The notes under the pieces were generated by a model. That model saw only the letters and a list, made by a program, of their open reading frames with translations, had not been told where the DNA came from and searched no databases. Source: Daucus carota subsp. sativus (lineage: Eukaryota; Streptophyta; Magnoliopsida; Apiales; Apiaceae). From it: a DNA stretch of 64,000 nucleotides. Below, piece after piece: positions 24,798-36,475 of the stretch. The stretch covers positions 38,567,296 through 38,631,295 of the forward strand of contig NC_030386.2 in the NCBI RefSeq assembly GCF_001625215.2, read 5' to 3'. Positions within the stretch are counted from its first letter, which is position 1, and every line of letters starts with the position of its first letter. Made by a program: the position numbers and the translations under genes.

Positions 24798-27700
24798 TCA
24801 ATAGCCAAGAGATTTGGGTATTGACTTCTGTGCCTTCGAATTCTCAACTATGGATTTGAATTCTGTGTGAAAAGATACGCGTGACCTGTGTTGGCATAAG
24901 AACTCTGCACTAAACTCTTTGATCACTTCTTCGAGATGCTTCCTCCTTTTCAATTCACTTTTCAAGTCCTGCAATATCTTATCCTTCTGATCAGTGACCA
25001 TGGCAAGTCTTTGAGATGAACCAGAGGCAGTTTGAAGAAGAGAAACTCTTTCTTCTGTCAATAGATAGAATTCATTTTCTAAAGTATGGTATCTTTCCTT
25101 GGTCTCGTCAAGAAGTTGGTTACTGATTTCCAACTTCTTCTCTAAGCTGTGATATTTTTCCTGGATTGAGGTGACTTCATTATTCATATTTTCCTTCCAT
25201 GAAGTGATTTCTTCTCCCAAGGAAAATTCCTTAATCAACAATAAAAAGTTAAACTTAAAAATGAAATGGAAAAAGACTCAGCTTTCTGACATTTCAACTC
25301 AAGGTCAGTAAGTAGGTACAGACATGCAAAGTTCCTAGATACAATGAGTTAATGACACACTAAACCAATAACATTCATTAGGGAAAAGATATGTCATATT
25401 TAGTTGTTCAAAACTGATGGACATTTGAATTTCCACAGAAAAGATAATCATGTAACAGTATACTTCATTAATTATTCACCTTCAAGGCTACAACTCTAAA
25501 TAACGCTTATGTATATTGCAAGAAACAAACAAGTTTCAGAAACTGTTTGCTCTTAATTTTCATTAATTGAACTAGTCTTGCACACAAAAACTTAACAAAG
25601 GACGGCAAGATGAACAATCACAATATCATGTACTACTTCGACAGAGAAACAAAAAGCGAATAACACAATATTAACATAAAAAGTGGCACAAGACATCTTA
25701 ATAACTGTGACAAGACAGCTACCTTACTAATGCAGCCATGAAGAGAATTCTTTGTACATTCATCTTTGACAATTGGTGCTTCCGATGACCCCAAAGATGT
25801 AACTGTATTAACTAGCCTCTCTCGAAGCATGTTGCATTGTTCTTGGACTGAGAGATTGCTTCCTAGGGAGGTATCATGGCTATCAGTAGCAACTGAAAAG
25901 TGGGTTTCTAAGGTTGACAAAAGAATTGAGCCAATCTCACATGCACTTGAAAGTAGTTTCGCAGTTGGCAAGCTCTCATCAGCTACTGAATTCTGATTAA
26001 GTCGCATACAAGACCATCAGCTACAAAATTCTTAGTGAATTACAGAAGTATGAAATTTCAATAATTAGTGTCAGCAAAATTGAGTCTGAGAGGCGAGCAT
26101 AATGCATATGTTCACCTGACAAATAGACAAAGCATCCTTGTAAACATTTTTGCAATTTGTTACAGACTCTTGCAACCTTTTGGGGATTTCCCTAATAATC
26201 GCTGCCTCTTGTTGAAGTTCAGATACCTCTTGCATCAAGCGACTGTTTAGTAGCATTTGGTCCTTCTGCTGTCTCTGTTGATATCAAAAATCATAAGCAT
26301 ATGTGATGTGCACTCAGAAGGAATAGTTCCCATATGAACTTAATATTGCTCCATATTCCATATAGTGTGATGAAAGCATAACATGCAGAATATGAGCAGA
26401 AGCAGGAACTATAAAAGCAACAAAAGGATTTTCCAACAATAACAATAATTATGATATTATATATCTAAAAAGAACCTCAATTTATTTTTACTTTTTACGG
26501 TCACAACAAGCTAGATACAATTTTTTTCAGCCTTGATTTATTTAAATTTCTCTGCTCCAGAGGCTATTAATATATGAAGCAATTACTATAAATTATACTT
26601 TTGTTCGTAGATGGCATCAGGAACTTAATATTTACCCTCTTAAATATTTTAATTTAGCTGTAAGCCAAGAGACGGTAAAACTCTTCCTATGTATGACATG
26701 TACATGAAATATCATAAGAATCAAGCTCATAATGTAGTTAAAAGTACTTCATGCGATGTGATAATCTTAAGAGCAAAGGGTTATGATTATGTTAATCCGT
26801 CAATGATTCTTCCAACAATAACTTGATATCATGTCCCAAGTAAACAGACTATTACCATATTAGCAAAAGAATAAGGGCGATGCAACTAAGTGTATTTTCA
26901 ACGTACATATATTATACATATTGTCTATATAACCTATCATATAAAAGGATTACAACTTAATCTTTTGAACTTTTGAACACTGACCTCCAGTTCATCTCTT
27001 TCTTCAGTGGCAAGCTTCAATTGTCTCTGAAGACTCTTTATTTGTTCTTCGTATATATCACTTGAACAATTCTGACAGAATATCAATTCTTTATATCACA
27101 CGAAAATGAAATTCCTTGACATATCAACAAATTAGAAGACATACATATTTGAAATGTGTCAGTCAGAAAAGCAATCATATTGTAACTAGGTGCATTACAA
27201 GATTTTCAAAGATTTATTGTCATTTTTTTTTTGAAAATGGGAAGTATGATTAAAAATACGCATGTATCTAATTTAGTCAAATTAAACTATAACGAAGAGA
27301 AGTGGTACATGTAGCTGCAGTCATGAGGAACAGAACAGAAAGCTAGATGAACTATTTGGTCTTATGTCTCAAGAATCCATGTGTTGGCATGAAAATGATA
27401 CGTTAACTAGATGACTTTTAACAAGCACAATGCAAAGAGAAAATATATTTTGTAACAATAGATGTAATCACAGTATATCAAAGTAGTGTTTACTTTATGT
27501 GGACGCTTTAAAGTGTGTTGTAAGTACTAAGTAGTATAGATGCATATTCTTTCAGAAATCAGATTACTTCAAAAGGAAGATTAGTCTTCTTTGACTCTTA
27601 GTAACAACAACTTTAAAACCCACAAACATAACATATAGTGAATGACCATCTGAGAATAATAAACTCACAGAAGCTCCATCACTTGCTGGAAAAGATGGAT

Positions 27701-30700
27701 CTTTTCTAGCTGGCGTTATGTGAAGTGAGTCAAGGTCTGCAACAAAGCCCTTGTTCATTTGCAACCATGTGTCCTCATCAGCAATATCACCAAATGTATT
27801 AGGAAGTGGGCTGAATTCAGATCGCCTTAACTGATGTGATCGCTTGACAACAAATGCACTTGGAACTGGCTTTAGAGCAGGGGTACTAAAAATATCCTCC
27901 TTGCCCATTGTGTGATTGACACTGCTTTCTTCCGTCAACTTCTGCTTAACAGATACCTGCACACCAATATGCTCTTTTATCACTAAAAAAAAAAACAATC
28001 AACACACTTGCAAATAAAAATTGGTGCTGAGGGGCTGCAAGAAAATGCAAATGGCGAGAACATATCAGATCAGTTTTTTGATGGAGTAGAAAACCATAAT
28101 ATTACGAATTAAGAGTCGTACTACACTTGAGGAAAAGAAAAGGCTATGGCCTTAACTAATGACTGGCACACACATCTTTATAACTGATTCTTTTAAGAAT
28201 AAAAGGTAAGTCATTCCACTAACAGTTTAGTTTTATCAATACGTACTGGTGTACTTCAGTCGAAGAAAATAGTTGGGTGGTGCATTGAAGCAGGTAGAAA
28301 TGGAGAAATTCTTGTAAAGACATTCAGTTGTGTTTCATAAATTATTATTCAGCAGCAATCAGTTTTAAGTGAAGAACGAATACTGATTAAGATAAGATGC
28401 CAGGGCGCAACTACAGTCAGTCATTAAAAAATAAAGATTTACAAATGACAGGTGAAATCAAGAAGCCAGTAGCGTTTCTTATGCAGAAAATTTAGAGACT
28501 ACCTCTTGCTCCTTGATACATTGATCTCGTTCTCTGTGTGACTTCCTCTCCTCCTCCAGTTCCATAGCAAGCTTTTCACGTTCTAGTTCATACTAACCAA
28601 CAGAAAATATAATACTTAACAAAACAGCCAGTGGACAAAATACGCATGTACAAGATTAATTATCAAAAAAACCTAGTATTAATATTTTGTAGACAAATAG
28701 ATAGCTGATAAGATAATAACCCAGGAATATTTATAAGGGTATATATCTCACAAAAACCAGTCACCAAAACAAGTACTCCCTCCGTCCCCCCTGAGTTGTA
28801 TACATTGGGGGACGGGGATGCGGCACGGACTTTAATGCTCCTGTAAAGTGTGGTTGTGTAATTTATTTTTGAATTTTTTTTTTCTGTATTAAAGTTTGGA
28901 TGTTATATTTTTATTCAGAAAAAGAAAATCTCAAAAATAAGTTACAGAACTATATTTTTTAAGAGTATTGAAATGCGTGTCGAGCTGTTGAAAAGAAACG
29001 TATACAATTAAATGGGACAGAGGGAGTATATGTTTTACCTTAAGCATATCATTTCTCAGTTTTAGTACTTCTTGCTCCAACACCTCAGCATGAGATCCCT
29101 AAACAATAGGTATTTATGTTAAGTTGGTTGTGGACCTTTCCATGTAAAATCAACACAATATATACCAAAAATATCACCTGAAGTTTGTTCCGTAATTCTT
29201 CGATTTCTAGCTTTTGGCGCTTTAACAGAGCAGCATCGGTCAGGATCTGAAGAAAGAGATTTGTAAATAATATAATTACGCTTCATCTGATTAACGTTCA
29301 TATGCGTTTAACAGTACACACACATTATAGCAATTATGATAAATTAGATTGTTTTCTAGGACCTCTTTAGAAACTATACAGATATTAACTACAACTTGAA
29401 ATAGTTCTGTTAAATATGCTCTCAGAGATCACAAGTAACACTGCAAACATAGGTCACAACCTCACAAGTATGATGCAAAACCTTATTCAAATACAATTCA
29501 TTTCTTTTGAGCGTTGACACATATTATAATGCAACTATGCAGACACAATAACATAATTATAAGATGTGAACTAAGAAAATGTAACAAGGTGGATAACTAC
29601 AGAACGGATATCAGACTAACCTCATTCACTTGAACACGATTGGTGATGCGTTTAGCTCTACTAGCAAATTGAAGGGTTCCCTTGGTTTCTTCTATGTGTA
29701 CCTGAATGCATCAATTATATACTACATCAAAGTGCATTACATTTTATTATAAACAATGTGTGTTTGTGTGTTTGTAAGTCTGTATAATACGCCACCTCTT
29801 CTGGTGCCACAGTGCAGATAATTGAAGTTTTGGCATTCCCGCCAAGAGCTGGCTGAAGAATACGAGTGAGCTTACTGTCTCGATAAGGAATGTGCCCCCT
29901 GCTCAGGTGTATAATCCATCAGCACATTGTTAAACCATATACTAACTGATAGGTAGTGAAACATACCTTTGCTTTGTGCTATCACTTAATTTATTAATCA
30001 CATTGCCAAGAACCATTAAGCTCTTGTTTATGTATTTTCCTTCCTTCAGCCGGACTCCTCCTGCTCCAGTTTTAGCAATCCTCTCAGACCCAGCCAAATC
30101 TACTAAATTCTGTTTAAGATTGAATATATGCTAGCTTAGACAAAGAATTTTATTTCCTGACTAATTTTGAAATTTATTTATTTATTCAGCACCTAACAAT
30201 ATCAAAGAAGTATAAACAGAGTCACAAACCAGAACAGACACACGAATAGCATCATCAAAGTTTGAAGATGAGTCGATCCCCTTGCTTTCAATAACCTAGA
30301 ACATAATTTACACAAAAAGTAATAGCCATTTGATTTGTTAGCTAGGAAGCGTTGGCACATAAGGCAAAATTAAATAAGAAACCATATACACAACACCCAA
30401 ATGCATACCATCCTGAATATAGTGTGAGATCTGCTACTACGGACATTCATGTTTGTCTCACCGAAATGTCTGTTGACTGAATTAAGCAATGTTATCAAGA
30501 TGCATACAGCAATTCTATAGAAAATAGGGTATGATAAGACTAAGATAAATTTTGTGTAAGGACAAACCTTCTCCTGATTGAATGAGCTCAAATACTTGTT
30601 CTGCACTATTAACAATTTCTTCCCTGAGACCTGCAACAAATATGCCACGCTGGACAAGCAAGACATTTAGTCTTCTATAAAATCATAGAAAACAAGAAGA

Positions 30701-31980
30701 AGCGTCAAATGAACATCTTTTTGTTTACCTCCAAACTCTCATGAATGGGCAGTTTGTTATTTTCTACTGAGAAAAGATCATTTATCTCTTCATTATATAT
30801 TTCCATGTATGAAACTCGAATCAGAAACTCCCGATCAGTTACCTGTAAACGAAAACCAGTTATTATCATAATAGAGAACAAAAGATACACAATTTATCAG
30901 CAGCAACTACAAAATCTTGTCAGAATACCATCCGGATGTTTCCAAATATATCTTTCACAGCCTGGTGAATAATTCCTGGATCACTTTCCGAACCATTCAT
31001 GGTAAATGTCTTGCCACTGCTAGTTTGACCGTATGCAAACGCAGTTCCTATATATACAATAATTATTAGCAAACAAATGGAGAAGCCACATAACAAGATT
31101 TCATACAAAGTTCAAAGTCCCGTTCTATCCAAATTAAAGGCCCCTAGACAAAATTACTTGTCCAAGAGGCATCAACAGTTCTAACCAACATAAAATTTCA
31201 CAAAAAGTTAAATGTTGTTTGAAGGATCATCCAAACATAGCCATAAATCAAAAAACGTAAATCGTCCATAACATACATTTAGCCTTTTGCAATTAACAAC
31301 ACATTGGCCATTGCTGCTATGAAATGCCTGATTGGACGATAATTGTACATATTTGTTCAGAATATAATATTTTCTTCTACACCACCAAATAATGTCAGTT
31401 TTTACCTAAAAAATATCAACATCCAGGCTCGATTTGTTTGCCTGATATGTATTCTTAAGATTTTATTTTCAGCATTTTCCAAATTTAAGTTATTTTCGAG
31501 CAAACAAACAAAGTCTGTCCCAGATCTCGAAACGTCTTAAAGTACAAGCAATTTTCATTTTCGGCCCCGAGAACTTAAAAAAAACTCCTAATTCCCCTAA
31601 CAAATTACAACCATCATATTAAATTACAATCCAAAACAAAAACCAAAGATCAGAACAAAACAAGTTAAATTACCGTTAAACCCCTGAACAGCAGCAGTAA
31701 TAATATCCTTAATAAGCAGCTCATAAACCCTAGCATTCGTGCTCTCCTCATCAAACACGTGATCTGCACAATTCACACATCAAAAGACACACACACACAA
31801 ACCTATAGATACACGATAGATACAAAAACTGAGAGTACCGAAAGCGAAGGAGAGTGATGAAGCGGTGTCTGCAGATTTGTGAAGAGAGATTTGATTGTCT
31901 TCGACCTTCCAGAAGCTTCCGGGAGAAACGTCGTCGTTTTTGGATGGTCTTAAACGTACTGCGACGCTTATCTTCTCCAT
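24798..31980 (-). CDS. KIN7N: Kinesin-like protein KIN-7N (CENP-E-type motor)
   Basis: Eighteen exons on the minus strand: 31980-31839, 31763-31674, 31047-30929, 30842-30729, 30649-30568, 30476-30409, 30295-30230, 30109-29967, 29898-29796, 29701-29621, 29246-29178, 29098-29039, 28592-28503, 27956-27669, 27071-26985, 26274-26116, 25992-25723 and 25229-24798. They join in frame to 820 residues, close to the Arabidopsis KIN-7N length as I recall it. The motor domain is N-terminal (1 to about 335). The P-loop GQTSSGKT is at 84-91, switch I NVRSSRSH at about 193-200, and switch II DLAGSE at 231-236. Coiled-coil segments follow, and the basic tail ends in a KRRKHLEE...FHTEF region shared with KIN-7N. 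All key ATPase motifs are intact. KIN-7 motors are plus-end-directed and act on mitotic or phragmoplast microtubules; the exact role here is inferred. All introns are GT-AG. Confidence 0.93.
28774..29028. mobile_element. Stowaway-type MITE in KIN-7N intron 12
   Basis: TIRs CTCCCTCCGTCCC (28776) and GGGACAGAGGGAG (to 29026) are flanked by TA. On the coding strand the element starts about 12 bases after the exon 12 splice donor (exon 12 ends at 29039), leaving the donor GTAAAAC intact. Confidence 0.8.
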
Positions 31981-34576
31981 AGTGAGTGTAGTGCAAATGT
32001 GCGTGAAATAGATACAGATTTATGTGTGTACTGTGGGGAGTAGGTTTGCATTTGAAAGACAGTTGGGCGGGTCAATTTGGGGCTTTAGATTGATTTTTGA
32101 AATTCTGTTGGTTTACTGAAATACCCTCCCTATATTTTGGATGTACTGGGTGTCGCTAAATACAGTTCATTTTTACTCTGTGCAGTTCACAGAGATTACA
32201 AGTATAATCTTTGACTTAATTAATGTGTTCAACTCTAATGAATACATTACAATGTGTTTGGATATATTTGTAGCATTTGTTAGTATAACACATCTACAGA
32301 GTAAACTTCAACAATTTCTTGTTTTTTTTTTAATTTTAACATGTTTAGATTTTATCTCGAAAACATATATTTTTCTTCAGAAAATATTATAAAATATATA
32401 TAAAGTAAGAAACTGTTAATTTTTTAAAATTTTACGTTATTGGGATTTCAGCCCATCCCAATTATCTGTCCAGCCCCTAACATTATAGTCTCAAAATTTT
32501 AAGTTGTTTTGATTAAATGGGAATGAACAAAGTTAAAAAAAATAAAAAATAAACACGTCCATAAAAATTTAAAGAGATTGATAAGATTATATATACAGTT
32601 AGATATTTTTAGTGATAAAATTACATATAAAGTCAAATAAAATTATATGAATAAATATTAAATACATATAAATTATCTTTCTAAATTTTAATAGATATTA
32701 AATATTCTACGCCAGCTAAAAGAAATATTATAAAAAATATCAAGTACTTTTTATTTTGACCAAAATATTATATTAAACACTAGTATTATCTTTTAATATT
32801 AAAAATCAAGTATTTTCTATTTGACCAAAATATTATATCAAACACTAGTGTTAAACTTATAATATTTTATGTATTGGGATTTTAGCCCATTGCACCCCTA
32901 ATGACTTTTTGCCCATTGGCTAATAGTGAAATCTTAAAATTTTAAGTTGTTTTGATAAATGAGAATGAACAAATAAAAAAAACTAATACGTCAATAAAAA
33001 ATCAAAGAGGTGGATAAAATTTTATATAAAATCACATATTTTAGTGATAAAATTACATAGTCAAATAAAATTATATGAATAAATATAATATATATATATT
33101 ATTTTTCGAAATTCTTAATACATATTAAAAGTTCCAGGTCAGGTAAATGTTATAATATAAAAAATCAAATATTGTCTAATATAGCCTCAAAATTTTAAGT
33201 TATTTAAATTAAAGTTGAGAATGAATAAGCAATATTTTAAGAAAAACCAATAAAAATATAATCAACATATATTAATAAATGATTAGTAAACACTTATAAA
33301 ATATATTGATTGAAAAAAGATAATTAAATATATTAATTAGATAGTGTGTGAATGTATTTATTGATGAATCCATCTTGTTCACGTGCACAAAAAACTAGGG
33401 CTGAAATTAATTCTATATACCAGTTGCACAAAACTTTAGGAAGGATATATTTGTAATCCTCTGAACTGCACAAAGCAAAAGTGAAGTGTATTTAGCAACT
33501 ATGCTTTTGTTTTTATTTAGTTGTGTGTTAAAATTCCGATTTATTGAAAACGTTCGAGAAATTTTCCAAAAATATCCTAGCAATTATCAGTTGTATTGTG
33601 ATTCGACAAAGGATTTTGATTATTAAAATTTTTTTAATTTATTCTGAACCGGTGTTTAATTGTTTAATTTTATTTTTTTTTCTTCAAAAAATATAAAATT
33701 ATATGATATGTTATTATCTTGACTTGAACCTAAAAAATCAAGTAATTAGTCAATAAACTAAAGTGAATCAAAATTATACTCGAATTTTAGATTACTTTTG
33801 ATTTGATTTTTCAATTTTTATAGATATATTTTTTGTTTCATTTTTTTGTGTCTAAAACATGATTTCAAAGTTTTTTGTAACCTGATCTTAATAGTTCGGT
33901 CTTACACTTCAAAAAATAAATTCATAAGTTTGAAAATTTATAAAAGTACGCTTGTTTATATTTTTGCAGCAGAGGTTTAGATTGGCTTTCAATTTCTTTC
34001 GATAACAACAGGCATTAATATATTGCCAACCAGCTAGATTATTTCTTTCCTGATAAGTTTACTATAGTTGATGTTATTGCAAATTAATCGATGCAACTGG
34101 AAGCAATTAAACTTTAAATCTTGTAAAAAGCAACGCAGACAGAAAGCTGATACAGATATTAAAAAGAAAATGTACTTTGCGATCCTTAATTAAAAAAGCA
34201 CCATTTAATTTAACAACCATGTTCCTTGTCTTTTGCTAGTGTGCATGATACTCACCTATTTGTATATACTGTTTGATTAATTTGTAACAAAAAAATAAAA
34301 TAAAATTCAGTTACAGTTCTGTAGTTTCCTAAATTGTCCCGTTCTTCTGTTTCACGTTACTTTTTGTAACATGCATTTTGAAAGGCGTATAAAACATACT
34401 TACAATATGTATTTTTTGTAAAAAAATTTTCGAAAAAAAGTTTGACATTTAAACTTTTATTAAAAAAAATAAAATAAATATACGTTATATATTTTACAAG
34501 AGTCCCAAAATACGTGTAAACAGTGTACGCAAACAATACGAAGAGAAACGAATTCCTCCTCAAATATTAGTTTGAA
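31981..34576. other. KIN-7N promoter and AT-rich intergenic DNA
   Basis: The first 120 bases upstream of the ATG are the likely leader and core promoter; I cannot point to a clear TATA box. From 32400 on the DNA is very AT-rich and includes a diverged duplication (annotated separately). No coding exon or RNA gene is seen. Confidence 0.4.
32439..33240 (+). repeat. Diverged direct duplication, offset about 434 bp
   Basis: Copy 1 starts 'attgggatttcagcccat' at 32439 and copy 2 'attgggattttagcccat' at 32873. Shared words follow in the same order, such as 'aaaattttaagttgttttgat', 'gataaaattacata' and 'gtcaaataaaattatatgaataaa'. A third partial copy begins near 33180. Inside copy 1 a smaller duplicate, 'accaaaatattatat(t/c)aaacactag', occurs twice about 70 bases apart. 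I see no transposon ends. Confidence 0.6.
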
Positions 34577-35088
34577 GAGAAATTCTCTGTGGTACACTCG
34601 TGGAATTGGCTTTTCTCGATGGTACAATCACATTTTTCACTTCTATCTCTAGTAACCTTGTATTTATGGTTTTCCATATATAATACCCTCATGTTAAGTA
34701 AAATATAATAGAATTGATTTCGTAAAATAAATTGAATATTTGAAATCTTTGTAAAAAAAATACGTTAAATAGACTCTTAAATTATATAAATCGGAGTCAA
34801 ACCAAGTGAGATATAAATGATCAAAGTTCGGTTATGAACTTTAAATATATCACACTCAGTTTAACTTCGATTTATATGATTCAAAGGTCTATTTCATGTA
34901 TATTTTAATAAGGATTTCAAATATACAATTTATTTTATAATCTGAAATCAATTCTATTATGTTTTACATAACACGAGGGTATTATAAGTGAAAAATCATA
35001 AGTACAAGGTTAGCAGGGATAGAAGTCAAAAATGTGATGGTACCATCGAAAAAAGCCAATTCCATGAGTGCACCATAGAAAATATCTC
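34577..35088. mobile_element. 512-bp foldback (hairpin) element
   Basis: Nearly the whole unit is an inverted repeat. The left arm begins GAGAAATTCTCTGTGGTACAC and the right arm, inverted, begins GAGATATTTTCTATGGTGCAC. Pairing continues through GGAATTGGCTTTT, 'cttctatc' and 'ataatagaattgattt' to a centre near 34831. Arms are about 250 bp with scattered mismatches. No protein and no obvious target duplication were seen. It looks like a foldback MITE, perhaps of Mutator type, but the superfamily is not established. Confidence 0.65.
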
Positions 35089-35627
35089 AATAAATAACTA
35101 GTCGAATAAATTAAATATTGATATAGAACTGTCTATCATAATTACTCTATAAAAGTTGGGAATCAGATTAATAAATAGAGGTGTTGATTAGATATTAATT
35201 GAATGCTCGGAATTTCAGAGAACTAATGAGATTAAAAATCAAATAGTTTAACTATTATAATAATACTGTGTTTTTTTCAGAAAAGTAATAATATTGGATA
35301 TATTAGTTTAATTTATAAAACATATCCTTTAAGAAATTTTATAATGATTAATTAGATTTTAAAAATGAAGTCAAAAAATACTTCTTAGAAAATTGATGGG
35401 TCGAATCAAGAATTTTTATAAGCGTGTAAATAATTATAATTATTTAGTGAAAAGTCACTATTGCTTAAAGACAAAGTTGAACTTGAACTAAAATTTTATA
35501 TCTGCTAGCGAACTATTTACGACGGATTTAGGTTTAAAAACCCGTCAAAACCGACGGGTTTTTTTTTTTTTTGCAGTAATAGTTAACGGTTATACACTTA
35601 CACTAGCGAAGTACATATAAATTTTTA
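35089..35627. other. bZIP 3' flank with a possible CACTA-like terminus
   Basis: Mostly AT-rich DNA. At 35520-35577 the minus strand reads TACTGC, a long A run, then ACCCGTCGG-TTTT-GACGGGT and later CCGTCGTAAAT. The CCGTCG/CGACGG words beside an ACTGC end resemble subterminal repeats of plant CACTA elements. Only one end is visible, so this may be a remnant. Confidence 0.35.
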
Positions 35628-36044
35628 TTAGAGCTGCATGGACATTAAGCTTGGGTATAAACGGAAAAGTCTAGTTTGAAGATTAATGTATTCGGACCGG
35701 AGCAACTCGGTCTCAGCCGTAACAACATGAGACCGATACGTAGCCAAGCACAACTGCTCCTTTAACTCCCGGTTCTCACATTTCAGCCGGTTCATTTCCG
35801 CCACAAGCTTCTCCAAATGCCGCTTCTTTCGCTGCCTAGACCGCCTTGCTGACTCCCGGTTCGATATCATCCGTCTATGCTTTCGCTCTTCCAGCGAATA
35901 AACCGACCGGTTCGTGTCCGAAGACGAGGATAGAGTAGTGGTGGTGCTGGTCGTAGTAGGGTTGTAGTTGATGAATGACAAGAGGTCGTTGATTTCGTCG
36001 GGGGAGAAGAGGAGCTGAACCGCCGGTTCAGTGGACATGATCAT
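35628..36044 (-). CDS. Group S-like bZIP transcription factor
   Basis: An intronless frame of 138 residues starts at the ATG at 36044 (a second in-frame ATG two codons on, at 36038, is equally possible). The frame extends upstream past 36044, but the TATA box at 36121-36130 places that part outside the transcript. The basic region has the N-x7-R signature (N62 in NRESARRSRQRK, R70). Heptad positions follow at L80, L87, L94, A101, V108, L115 and L122, a long zipper typical of plant group S. The N-terminus is short and Ser/Thr-rich. These nuclear factors bind ACGT-core sites as homo- or heterodimers with group C bZIPs. The sucrose-control uORF of S1 members is not visible and the leader is short, so an S2/S3-like member is more likely. 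No target genes can be inferred. Confidence 0.88.
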   Translation of the reverse strand: MIMSTEPAVQLLFSPDEINDLLSFINYNPTTTSTTTTLSSSSDTNRSVYSLEERKHRRMISNRESARRSRQRKKRHLEKLVAEMNRLKCENRELKEQLCLATYRSHVVTAETELLRSEYINLQTRLFRLYPSLMSMQL

Positions 36045-36120
36045 GTTTAGAGAGTAGATTAACCAATAGGTTGGAGTAAGAGTGGTGGAGGAAAGGGAAG
36101 TGTAGAGGTCAAGTATCGCT

Positions 36121-36130
36121 CTATTTATAG
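36121..36130 (-). promoter_or_regulatory. TATA box of the bZIP gene
   Basis: CTATAAATAG on the minus strand, 77 bases upstream of the ATG at 36044. This predicts a leader of roughly 45-50 nt and decides the start codon against upstream in-frame codons. Confidence 0.7.
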
Positions 36131-36296
36131 CCCAAAAACATCCAAGCACACTGCACACGGGGTATTTTGGGTTTTATGTTACTTGTATTTTTTATTTTTT
36201 ATACCATCCTTTGTCCTTTATTTCATCATGGAAACTTTGTTCTCTTATTTTACCTTCATAAGTTTTTGAAAATAGTGGATCAGAAATTTAAATACT

Positions 36297-36475
36297 CACG
36301 TATTTTGGATTAATTTTTTAATCATCAATTTTGATGCGATTTGTTGGTCGTCGAAAATATACGTATTTTCGGATTAATCTTTTAATCATCCATTTTGATG
36401 CGATTTGTTGATCGTCGAAAACACATTACATTGATTTTGATGCGATTTATTGATCGTGAAACACACATTAATTTC
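36297..36475 (+). repeat. 62-bp tandem repeats upstream of the bZIP gene
   Basis: Nearly three copies of a 62-63 bp unit begin near 36298, 36361 and 36424 (the last partial and diverged). Each carries 'ttttgatgcgattt(g/a)ttg(g/a)tcgt'; the first two also have ACGTATTTT. They lie about 170-350 bp upstream of the bZIP TATA box. Confidence 0.75.

Noticed and set aside
35545..35577. GC stem followed by a long T run, like a rho-independent terminator
   Set aside because: The context is a plant nuclear genome, where this signal has no such role. A transposon terminus explains it better.
36045..36158. Upstream extension of the bZIP frame to 36158
   Set aside because: The TATA box at 36121-36130 lies inside it, so most of it is promoter and leader.
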